Below, one piece after another: positions 45,993 to 53,102 of a stretch of DNA of 64,000 nucleotides. The stretch is from Anaerosporobacter faecicola (GTDB taxonomy: Bacteria > Bacillota > Clostridia > Lachnospirales > Lachnospiraceae). The stretch covers positions 118,809-182,808 of the forward strand of contig NZ_JAAQRO010000002.1 in the NCBI RefSeq assembly GCF_012070565.1, read 5' to 3'. A model generated the notes under the pieces. It was not told the DNA's origin. It made no database searches and saw only the letters and a list, made by a program, of their open reading frames with translations. Each line of letters starts with the position of its first letter. The stretch's first letter is position 1. The translations under genes were made by a program, and so were the position numbers.

Positions 45993-46133
45993 ATGATTAA
46001 TTTTGAAGAAGAATTAGAAAAATTTCAACCTAGTTTGGAAGTTGAACAAGCTGAGGATGCCATATATAATAATGACTTAACGGACGTTACGGATATCATC
46101 AAAGATATGATGCGTGAGATTAAGAATAAGTAA
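45993..46133 (+). CDS. Conserved-looking 46-aa acidic protein
   Basis: Small frame 'MINFEEELEKFQPSLEVEQ...' ending 'DIIKDMMREIKNK', with a near-perfect TAGGAGG seven bases before the ATG. It is acidic and helical, with no signal or membrane helix. The strong ribosome site, isolation between two hairpin-free spacers, and compositional fit with neighbours support it being real. I recall similar short clostridial proteins of unknown function. No function assigned. Confidence 0.7.
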   Translation: MINFEEELEKFQPSLEVEQAEDAIYNNDLTDVTDIIKDMMREIKNK

Positions 46134-46293
46134 CCCTAATTCGTAATGTGAATAATTCTTCATTACGATAATTGGAGAGGATACAAGCATACGTATGAAA
46201 AGAAGCAACATAAAAATATTGAATAGGAATATTGGACATGTATGCGTAAAGGTAAATGATAAGTGTCAGTAGAAAAGGCAGTAGGTGAAGAAG

Positions 46294-47682
46294 ATGAATT
46301 GTCCAAATTGTGGAAGCTCGTTAGGGAAAAAAAATAAATGTGATAAATGTGGCACCAATGTATCTGCTATTCAGAAAGCAATCCGAATTTCTAATTCATG
46401 CTATAATATGGGATTGGAAAAAGCGAAAGTAAGGGATTTATCTGGTGCAGTTTTTGTGCTTCAAAAAAGTTTAAAATTCAATAAAGAAAATACCAATGCA
46501 CGTAATCTACTTGGATTAGTGTATTATGAAATGGGAGAAATCGTTGCAGCTTTAAGTGAATGGGTATTAAGTAAACATTTTCAACCACAAGATAATGATT
46601 GTGATTATTACATTAATAGCATTCAATCCAATCAGACGCGTCTGGAGTCTGCGAATCAGACGATCAAAAAGTATAATGCAGCATTACAAGCAGCAAAACA
46701 AGGGAATGATGATTTAGCTGTAATTCAGTTAAAGAAGGTTACTAGTTTGAATCCACGTTTTTTGCGTGCACATCATCTATTAGCATTGCTTTATATGAAG
46801 AACAATGAACGAGAGAAAGCAATGAAGGTCTTGAATAAGATTCGCAAGATAGATGTGACCAATACGACCACATTACGCTATTTTGAGGAACTGAAGAATG
46901 GACAGCAAAGTCTGGAAACAGAAGAGCGCAATGTAGAACATATAGCCAATAATTCTAACAATGTTAACTTGTCAGGAATTGCCCCAATCTCTAGTTACCG
47001 TGAAGAAAAACCAAATATCTGGGTTTTTCTAAATCTAATTATCGGTATCGTAATTGGTGTTGGTTTGCTGTATTTCTTAATAGTACCAAATGTGAAGAAA
47101 CAATCTGCTTCTAATTATAATGCAAAGGTTGTTGATCTGAATTCGCAAATTGCTGTTCAGAATAAGGAAATTTCCACCTTAGAAGGTGATAAGGAAGAGT
47201 TACAAAGCTCTATTGATGATTTGAAAAAGCAAATGGAAGATTTGAGTAAAGAATCAGAAAAGTATGATGAAGCTTTGTATGATGAGTTATTTAAGGCAAT
47301 AAAGGTGTATATAACAAGCAATAAGAAGGAAGAAGTTGTACAAGCATTGCTTGATGTTAATATGTCTAAGATTGATCGAAAAGCTGCAACAGAATTATAT
47401 GATTTGATGAAGGAGAAATCCTTTACAGGCGCAGCAAGTGATATCTATGAACAAGGACACACTTACTATTCTCAAAGAAAGTATGAAGAAGCAATCGAGG
47501 TACTAAAGCAAGTAGTTGAGATGAAAGACGAAAAAGTAGAAGATGCACTTTACTTTATTGGTCGTTCTTATCATATGTTATCAGACAAAGAAAATGCGAA
47601 AAAATACTATGAGCAGATTATTGAAGAGTATCCGGATTCTTCAAGAGCATCACAAGCAAAGACCCGTTTAAAGGAACTATAA
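46294..47682 (+). CDS. Zinc-ribbon/TPR membrane protein
   Basis: Protein of 462 aa. It starts with a four-Cys zinc ribbon ('CPNCGSSLGKKNKCDKCG'). A TPR block (about 20-190) has 'NLLGLVYYEMGEIVAALSEW' and 'AHHLLALLYMKNNEREKAMK'. One membrane helix follows near residue 250 ('IIGIVIGVGLLYFLIV'), then a coiled coil, and a C-terminal YbgF-like TPR ('ALYFIGRSYHMLSDKENAKK'). So the N-terminal half is probably cytoplasmic and the C-terminal half outside. ATG 46294 follows AGGTGAAG. It may coordinate envelope assembly; this is unproven. Confidence 0.75.
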   Translation: MNCPNCGSSLGKKNKCDKCGTNVSAIQKAIRISNSCYNMGLEKAKVRDLSGAVFVLQKSLKFNKENTNARNLLGLVYYEMGEIVAALSEWVLSKHFQPQDNDCDYYINSIQSNQTRLESANQTIKKYNAALQAAKQGNDDLAVIQLKKVTSLNPRFLRAHHLLALLYMKNNEREKAMKVLNKIRKIDVTNTTTLRYFEELKNGQQSLETEERNVEHIANNSNNVNLSGIAPISSYREEKPNIWVFLNLIIGIVIGVGLLYFLIVPNVKKQSASNYNAKVVDLNSQIAVQNKEISTLEGDKEELQSSIDDLKKQMEDLSKESEKYDEALYDELFKAIKVYITSNKKEEVVQALLDVNMSKIDRKAATELYDLMKEKSFTGAASDIYEQGHTYYSQRKYEEAIEVLKQVVEMKDEKVEDALYFIGRSYHMLSDKENAKKYYEQIIEEYPDSSRASQAKTRLKEL

Positions 47683-47706
47683 GACGGTAGAATATAACGA
47701 AAGAAG

Positions 47707-47769
47707 AGACAAGTACTTTTATTTAAAAGAAGGAGCTTATCCTTTTAAATAAAAGGAACGTCTTTTTTT
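47707..47769. terminator. Terminator before the spoIIA operon
   Basis: Outer AGAC / GTCT and a perfect 14-bp stem CTTTTATTTAAAAG / CTTTTAAATAAAAG (47716-47729, 47742-47755), followed by seven T. Confidence 0.8.
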
Positions 47770-47809
47770 ATAAATCTATACTGTAAAATAATGTAAAAGA
47801 AGGGAAAGC

Positions 47810-48178
47810 ATGGAGACAAGTAAGGACAAAACAATCAGTACGAAAATGGGAGCAAATATGGAATTACGAGGCCGCAGCTTGCTGATACAGATTACAAAAG
47901 AGTTGGATCATCATAATGCGGTAATAATAAGAGAAAAAGCAGACCAGCTCATCGATCGAAATTCTGTGAAACAAATCATTTTTGATTTTGCCAATTCAGA
48001 ATTCATGGATAGTTCTGGAATTGGCGTCATCATGGGAAGATATAAGAAGATTATCTTCACTGGGGGAAAAGTCGCTGTTACCAATGTGAATGCTTCAATA
48101 GACCGAATATTTAAGTTATCTGGTTTGTATAAGATCATTGATAAATATGCAACGATTGAAGAAGCTTTGAGTAAGTAA
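47810..48178 (+). CDS. spoIIAA: Anti-sigma-F factor antagonist SpoIIAA
   Basis: STAS-domain protein of 122 aa that frees sigma-F by binding SpoIIAB in the forespore. The motif 'FMDSSGIGVIMGRYK' contains the regulatory phosphoserine. The opening ('MELRGRSLLIQITKELDHHN') matches SpoIIAA. AAGAAGGGAAAG precedes the ATG. It leads the tricistronic spoIIAA-spoIIAB-sigF operon, and the spoVA genes follow on the same strand. Confidence 0.95.
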   Translation: METSKDKTISTKMGANMELRGRSLLIQITKELDHHNAVIIREKADQLIDRNSVKQIIFDFANSEFMDSSGIGVIMGRYKKIIFTGGKVAVTNVNASIDRIFKLSGLYKIIDKYATIEEALSK

Positions 48179-48207
48179 ATGTGAACTGGGAGAAAGGATA
48201 GGTAGAT

Positions 48208-48648
48208 ATGGATAGAAAGAATGCAATGTCTTTAGAATTCGATAGTAGATCAGAAAACGAAAGTTTTGCAAGAATTGTGGTTGCTGCTTTTGCTGCACAA
48301 TTGAATCCAACCATTGAAGAAATCGCAGATATTAAGACAGCGGTTTCGGAAGCAGTAACCAACAGTATTATTCATGGATACGAAGGGAAAGAGGGAAAAA
48401 TTACACTTTCCTGTAGCATTGATGGCAACACGATTCATGTAATGGTTGTCGACCATGGGAAAGGAATTGCTGATATAAAACAAGCAATGGAACCGCTTTA
48501 TACATCGAAACCAGAGATGGAGCGTTCAGGTATGGGATTTGCTTTTATGGAAGCATTCATGGACGAACTTGAGGTTATATCAACGGTTAATGAAGGAACC
48601 ACGGTAACCATGACAAAGACCATTCAGGAGATCAATCTGTTCTCATAG
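48208..48648 (+). CDS. spoIIAB: Anti-sigma-F factor SpoIIAB
   Basis: Serine kinase/anti-sigma factor of 146 aa in the GHKL ATPase family. N-box 'AVSEAVTNSIIHGY', G1 'VDHGKGI' and G2 'ERSGMGFAFM' are all present. It holds sigma-F inactive in the predivisional cell and phosphorylates SpoIIAA. It lies 29 bp after spoIIAA, and sigF follows after 72 bp. Confidence 0.96.
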   Translation: MDRKNAMSLEFDSRSENESFARIVVAAFAAQLNPTIEEIADIKTAVSEAVTNSIIHGYEGKEGKITLSCSIDGNTIHVMVVDHGKGIADIKQAMEPLYTSKPEMERSGMGFAFMEAFMDELEVISTVNEGTTVTMTKTIQEINLFS

Positions 48649-48720
48649 GATTATTCATGAAATCTGATGATAGGTTCATACCTATTATGGCGGTGATAAC
48701 AGGAAAGGCAAGGTGCAAGC

Positions 48721-49437
48721 ATGGATACACTGGAATTGATACGATTATCAAAAACTGGTGATAAAGAAGCAAGAGACCTGCTAGTCACGGAAAATGTTGG
48801 GTTAGTCTGGAGTATTGTTCGTAGATTTGCCGGAAGAGGACATGAATTGGAAGATTTATTTCAGATCGGAAGTATTGGGTTAATAAAAGCAATTGATAAG
48901 TTCGATCTTTCATATGAGGTAAAATTTTCAACATATGCAGTACCAATGATAACGGGAGAGATTAAACGATTTTTACGGGATGATGGGATGATTAAAGTTA
49001 GTCGCTCATTAAAAGAGATTGCGGTAAAAGTAAAAATCACACGGGAAATACTGGGTTCTGCGTTGAATCGAGAACCAACTATTGAGGAAATCAGTGAAGA
49101 AATTGCTGTTCCAACAGAAGAAATTGTCATGGCACTAGAATCCAACTCTGAGGTGGAATCCTTATATAAAACCATTTATCAAGGAGATGGAAATGCAATC
49201 TTCTTAATTGATAAATTGGAACAAGTACAAGATGAACAAGAAACAGTAGTGGATAAGTTGGCATTACAGGAAATACTTGACTCGCTTGAACCAAAAGAAC
49301 AAGATATCATTCGGCTACGATATTTTATGAATAAAACACAATCAGATATAGCAAAAAAATTAGGAATTTCACAAGTTCAAGTATCAAGATTAGAGAAAAA
49401 AATCTTGTTAGCAATGCGAGAAAAATTAACAGGTTAA
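48721..49437 (+). CDS. sigF: RNA polymerase sigma-F factor (forespore)
   Basis: Sporulation sigma factor of 238 aa. Region 2 reads 'DLFQIGSIGLIKAIDKFDLS' and 'STYAVPMITGEIKRFLRDD'; region 4 HTH is 'SDIAKKLGISQVQVSRLEKK'. It directs early forespore genes. GGCAAGGTG is the likely ribosome site. A hairpin at 49521-49555 follows, so the spoVA genes may be read through or have their own sigma-G/F promoter. Confidence 0.96.
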   Translation: MDTLELIRLSKTGDKEARDLLVTENVGLVWSIVRRFAGRGHELEDLFQIGSIGLIKAIDKFDLSYEVKFSTYAVPMITGEIKRFLRDDGMIKVSRSLKEIAVKVKITREILGSALNREPTIEEISEEIAVPTEEIVMALESNSEVESLYKTIYQGDGNAIFLIDKLEQVQDEQETVVDKLALQEILDSLEPKEQDIIRLRYFMNKTQSDIAKKLGISQVQVSRLEKKILLAMREKLTG

Positions 49438-49520
49438 TCGAAAAGTAAACACATTTTACCAGTATAAACAATTATGAAAAACAAATAATAACAGTAATGT
49501 AACTAACATTACAACCATAG

Positions 49521-49559
49521 AAGCATCAATCAAAATAGTAAAATGATTGATGCTTTTCT
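49521..49559 (+). terminator. Hairpin between sigF and the spoVA block
   Basis: Perfect 12-bp stem AAGCATCAATCA / TGATTGATGCTT followed by TTCTC. Likely a terminator, though the T-run is short. Confidence 0.7.
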
Positions 49560-49599
49560 CATGCCAAAGTAGTGGAATGTTCTTGAAGGAGATGAAAAA

Positions 49600-49803
49600 A
49601 TGATTGCGAAAAAGAAAAAAGCTATAATTACAGGAGTTATTATTGTTGCAGTAATCGCAATACTATGTGGAATACTTGTATGGAAAACAAATAATGATAC
49701 GGACTACGTTTTTGAAGGAACATTCGTTCAAGAAAACCTTACGAATGAACAAGAACAAGAAGATTGCTTTAAAAGAAATATAGGAGAACAAGTTTTTATA
49801 TGA
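49600..49803 (+). CDS. 67-aa membrane protein between sigF and spoVAA
   Basis: Small protein with a lysine-rich start and one strong membrane helix ('ITGVIIVAVIAILCGILVW'), then an acidic, Asn/Gln/Glu-rich tail with a single Cys. Its stop overlaps the spoVAA start by 4 bp, indicating translational coupling, and GAAGGAG precedes its ATG. This makes it very likely a real sporulation-linked gene. I do not recognise the family. Confidence 0.65.
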   Translation: MIAKKKKAIITGVIIVAVIAILCGILVWKTNNDTDYVFEGTFVQENLTNEQEQEDCFKRNIGEQVFI

Positions 49804-50435
49804 TTCAAGAAACAATCTATCTAAAGTTCCCATTGCGTAGCATCGTGAATGAGAAGACGATTTATGTGAAAGATATTGGTACAGTATACTGCATTGACAA
49901 AATCATATGTAAAACAGTTGAAGATATTACTTTGCTGAAACTTAATTCCAATCAAGCGATGCAGTACGCTTATTCCATTCTGATGGTGATATCAAAGATT
50001 ACAGAGATCTACCCAAATTGTACGGTCGTGAATCTTGGAGAAGAAGATTTTCTTATTGATTATAAAAAGAAAAAGCAGGAGAAAAAGACTTTGGAATATG
50101 CGAAAACGGTCTTTGTGGCTTTAATTATATTTTTTGGTGCTGCTTTTTCCATTATGACCTTTAATACTGACGTAAGTGTACAAGATGTATTCGCAAATGT
50201 ATATCAATTTATTACAGGTGAACAGACTCACAAGAAAGGGATTCTTGAATTGGCATATTGCGTAGGGTTACCTGTTGGAATCCTAGTATTCTTTAACCAT
50301 TTTTCTTCTAAGAAAGTTTTACGTGACCCAACTCCAATTCAGATTGAAATGAGAAAGTATGAAAAGGATGTGGAAAATGCAATGTTAAGCAATGCAGAAA
50401 GAGAAGGAAAGACAATTGAATTTACTAGAAAATAG
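49800..50435 (+). CDS. spoVAA: Stage V sporulation protein AA
   Basis: Protein of 211 aa. A soluble N-terminal domain ('IYLKFPLRSIVNEKTIYVKD') is followed by two membrane helices ('FVALIIFFGAAFSIMTF' and 'YCVGLPVGILVFFNHF'), the SpoVAA layout. It is part of the spore channel system that moves dipicolinic acid. It overlaps the 67-aa gene upstream by 4 bp and spoVAB downstream by 44 bp. Confidence 0.9.
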   Translation: MIQETIYLKFPLRSIVNEKTIYVKDIGTVYCIDKIICKTVEDITLLKLNSNQAMQYAYSILMVISKITEIYPNCTVVNLGEEDFLIDYKKKKQEKKTLEYAKTVFVALIIFFGAAFSIMTFNTDVSVQDVFANVYQFITGEQTHKKGILELAYCVGLPVGILVFFNHFSSKKVLRDPTPIQIEMRKYEKDVENAMLSNAEREGKTIEFTRK

Positions 50436-50838
50436 TATACTGGCGCTTATTGGCTTTGCCGGAGGACTTATTGTTGCAGGAGGTGTATTTGCTTTCATCA
50501 CATTATTGGGAGTAGTAAATCGATTGGCATCAAAAACAGGTACGGCAAAGCATATTGTCTTATATGAGAATATGGTAATCATAGGAGGGATACTTGGTAA
50601 CAGTTGGTTTGTTTACCAATGGAGACTCCCTTTTGGCGTGATTGGGTTATTATGCTATGGTTTGTTCAGTGGAATATTCATCGGTTGTCAAGCGATGGCT
50701 TTAGCGGAAGTGTTAAATGTTATTCCTGTATTCTCAAAACGAGTACGGATTCATTATGGTATGCCTTATATTGTAGCTAGCATCGCTTGTGGGAAGGCAA
50801 TTGGTGCATACTTACAACTATATATTTGGGGTCAATAA
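50392..50838 (+). CDS. spoVAB: Stage V sporulation protein AB
   Basis: Membrane protein of 148 aa with four predicted helices ('ALIGFAGGLIVAGGVFAFIT', 'LCYGLFSGIFIGCQAMALAE') and the conserved 'IPVFSKRVRI'. It overlaps spoVAA, as is normal for this pair, and is needed for dipicolinate handling with SpoVAA. AATGTTAAG/AGAAAG upstream is only a weak ribosome site, so coupling to spoVAA translation is likely. Confidence 0.9.
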   Translation: MQKEKERQLNLLENSILALIGFAGGLIVAGGVFAFITLLGVVNRLASKTGTAKHIVLYENMVIIGGILGNSWFVYQWRLPFGVIGLLCYGLFSGIFIGCQAMALAEVLNVIPVFSKRVRIHYGMPYIVASIACGKAIGAYLQLYIWGQ

Positions 50839-50888
50839 TTCATATATATCTTACAACTTTATTATAGGGAAAAGAAAGGTGATTAATC

Positions 50889-51416
50889 ATGCAGGAAAAT
50901 AGTAAGAATGAGCAGAATACAAACAGCAAGCCAACAATGAAGGATGTATTGAATCAAACAGATCCGAATACAAGGCAGCAAGTATATAACCAATATGTGA
51001 AAGATATTACCCCAACCCATAACTGGTTTGCCAATGTGTGCAAAGCATTTTTGATTGGAGGTATTATCTGTACCATAGGACAGGGCTTATTAAATCTGTA
51101 TAAAGCAATGGGATTCAATGAAGAAGTCGCTGCACTATATAATATCGTTACGTTGGTAGGACTAAGTGCCTTATTTACTGGACTTGGTTGGTATGGAAAA
51201 TGGGCGAAATTTGGTGGAGCAGGAACACTAGTACCAATTACTGGTTTTGCCAATTCAGTTGCTGCTCCAGCAATTGAGTTCAAAAAGGAAGGCCAGGTAT
51301 TTGGAATTGGCTGTAAAATCTTTAATATAGCGGGTCCTGTAATACTATACGGTATCTTAATCTCTTGGGTCCTAGGTGTAATTTACTATATCTTATTACG
51401 ATTGGGAATCGTTTAG
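50889..51416 (+). CDS. spoVAC: Stage V sporulation protein AC
   Basis: Membrane protein of 175 aa, four or five helices. 'PTHNWFANVCKAFLIGGIIC' and 'KFGGAGTLVPITGFANSV' are typical of SpoVAC, the mechanosensitive channel component of the dipicolinate system. AAAGAAAGGTGATT precedes the ATG. It lies 50 bp after spoVAB in the same operon. Confidence 0.94.
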   Translation: MQENSKNEQNTNSKPTMKDVLNQTDPNTRQQVYNQYVKDITPTHNWFANVCKAFLIGGIICTIGQGLLNLYKAMGFNEEVAALYNIVTLVGLSALFTGLGWYGKWAKFGGAGTLVPITGFANSVAAPAIEFKKEGQVFGIGCKIFNIAGPVILYGILISWVLGVIYYILLRLGIV

Positions 51417-51516
51417 TCTACAGCTTGTAATGTAAAGACTACGTAGCAATACGTTTTATAAGAAAGGCAAATACATTTAAATGGTAAATCATATGTATGA
51501 GAAAGGAGTAAAATAT

Positions 51517-52566
51517 ATGGGTCAAAAGATGATCGGAAAACGAAGCATACAGTTTGCTACACCACCCTATATAGTAGGAAGTTATAGTTTAGTAGGAAAG
51601 AAGGAGGGAGAAGGCCCTCTGTCCTGCTATTTTGATGAAATAGAAGAAGATCCAATGTTTGGAGGACAAACATGGGAGGAAGCAGAAAGCCGCTTGCAAT
51701 ACAAGGTTGCAACAAAAGCAGTGGAGAGTGCAGGATATAAGGAGGAGGAAATTCGATATCTGATTGCCGGTGATTTACTTGGACAGTTGATTGCAACCTC
51801 CTTTGGTGTGATGGATCTACAAATTCCACTGTTTGGTATCTATGGTGCTTGTTCTACCATGGGAGAATCGATATCGCTCGCTTCTACATTGGTGGAGGGG
51901 GGATTTGCCGATAAGGCAATGGCATTAACCTCAAGTCATTTTGCAGGAGCAGAAAAACAATTTCGATTCCCACTAGATTACGGAAATCAACGTCCTTTGG
52001 CTGCTACGTGGACGGTAACTGGTTCAGGTGCTGTTGTGATTGTAAATGAAGAAGAGATGAAAAAGCATAAGGAAAAACACAATCCAGAAGAACCATATAT
52101 CCGAATTACAGGAATAACGACAGGAAAAGTTGTTGATTTTGGTGTGAAGGATTCCATGAATATGGGAGCGTGTATGGCACCTGCGGCATTTGATGTAATC
52201 TATCATAATTTAAAAGATTTTGGGTATAAACCAGAAGAATATGATAAGATCATTACTGGTGATCTAGGGTATGTAGGTAAAGATATCCTAATTGATATGC
52301 TAAAAGAGAAAGGTTATGATATAGCGAACCGTTATCTGGACTGTGGAATTGAAATCTTTAACAAGGAAGAACAGGATACGCATTCTGGTGGTAGTGGCTG
52401 TGGCTGTAGTGCAGCAACATTGACGGGATATATATTGAAGAAAATGAAGAAGAAGGAATGGAAAAAAATCTTATTCGTTCCTACTGGCGCCTTGCTATCC
52501 CCTGTAAGTTTTAATGAAGGAAATTCGGTACCAGGTATAGCGCATGGTGTTATATTAGAAGTCTAG
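51517..52566 (+). CDS. spoVAD: Stage V sporulation protein AD
   Basis: Protein of 349 aa with a thiolase/ketoacyl-synthase-like fold that in Bacillus binds dipicolinic acid. Motifs include 'FGIYGACSTMGESISLA' at the position of the thiolase Cys, 'ALTSSHFAGAEKQFRFP' and 'HSGGSGCGCSAATL'. ATG 51517 follows AGAAAGGAG; an upstream in-frame ATG at 51481 lacks one. It lies between spoVAC and spoVAE in the normal order. Confidence 0.95.
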   Translation: MGQKMIGKRSIQFATPPYIVGSYSLVGKKEGEGPLSCYFDEIEEDPMFGGQTWEEAESRLQYKVATKAVESAGYKEEEIRYLIAGDLLGQLIATSFGVMDLQIPLFGIYGACSTMGESISLASTLVEGGFADKAMALTSSHFAGAEKQFRFPLDYGNQRPLAATWTVTGSGAVVIVNEEEMKKHKEKHNPEEPYIRITGITTGKVVDFGVKDSMNMGACMAPAAFDVIYHNLKDFGYKPEEYDKIITGDLGYVGKDILIDMLKEKGYDIANRYLDCGIEIFNKEEQDTHSGGSGCGCSAATLTGYILKKMKKKEWKKILFVPTGALLSPVSFNEGNSVPGIAHGVILEV

Positions 52567-52583
52567 GAGTAGGAGGTAGAAGA

Positions 52584-52940
52584 ATGGATTATGTAAAAGC
52601 ATTTGTAATTGGTGGTGCAATCTGTGCAGTTGTACAGATTTTTATGGATAAAACAAAATTGATGCCAGGAAGAATTATGGTTCTTTTGGTTGGACTAGGA
52701 GCAATACTAGGAGCAATTGGCGTTTATGAACCATTTTCAAAATGGGCAGGAGCTGGTGCAACAGTACCGCTTGTTGGATTTGGCTTTACACTCTTTAATG
52801 GGGTGAAAAAAGCAATTGTAAGTGATGGGTTTATCGGAGTGTTTATGGGAGGATTTACATCGGCAGCTGTGGGTGTTTCAGCAGCATTAATATTTGGATA
52901 TATCGCTTCTTTGATCTTTAATTCGAAGATGAAAGAATAA
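52584..52940 (+). CDS. spoVAE: Stage V sporulation protein AE
   Basis: Membrane protein of 118 aa with four helices; 'YVKAFVIGGAICAVVQIF' and 'WAGAGATVPLVGFGFTLFNGVKK' match SpoVAE (the SpoVAEb type). AGTAGGAGG precedes the ATG, 17 bp after spoVAD. Last gene of the block; no spoVAF follows before the terminator. Confidence 0.94.
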   Translation: MDYVKAFVIGGAICAVVQIFMDKTKLMPGRIMVLLVGLGAILGAIGVYEPFSKWAGAGATVPLVGFGFTLFNGVKKAIVSDGFIGVFMGGFTSAAVGVSAALIFGYIASLIFNSKMKE

Positions 52941-52946
52941 TATTTC

Positions 52947-52966
52947 AAGCAGCCGGCTGCTTTTTA
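52947..52966 (+). terminator. Terminator of the spoVA operon
   Basis: Self-complementary AAGCAGCCGGCTGCTT directly followed by TTTTA. The loop is necessarily small (CG-centred). Confidence 0.65.
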
Positions 52967-53058
52967 TATAGATTAACCTACGATACAGAGCCGATCGGGA
53001 AATACGATATATTTCTGTGATACGGCGTATCCGCCCGCCAAATACATTTGACGAAAAA

Positions 53059-53094
53059 GATGCTCATGAATCCTTGGATTCATGAGCATCTTTT
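53059..53094. terminator. Bidirectional terminator between spoVAE and the PBP gene
   Basis: Perfect 14-bp stem GATGCTCATGAATC / GATTCATGAGCATC, loop CTTG, with AAAAA on the left and TTTT on the right. It ends both converging transcripts. Confidence 0.85.
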
Positions 53095-53102
53095 ATTATC
53101 TT

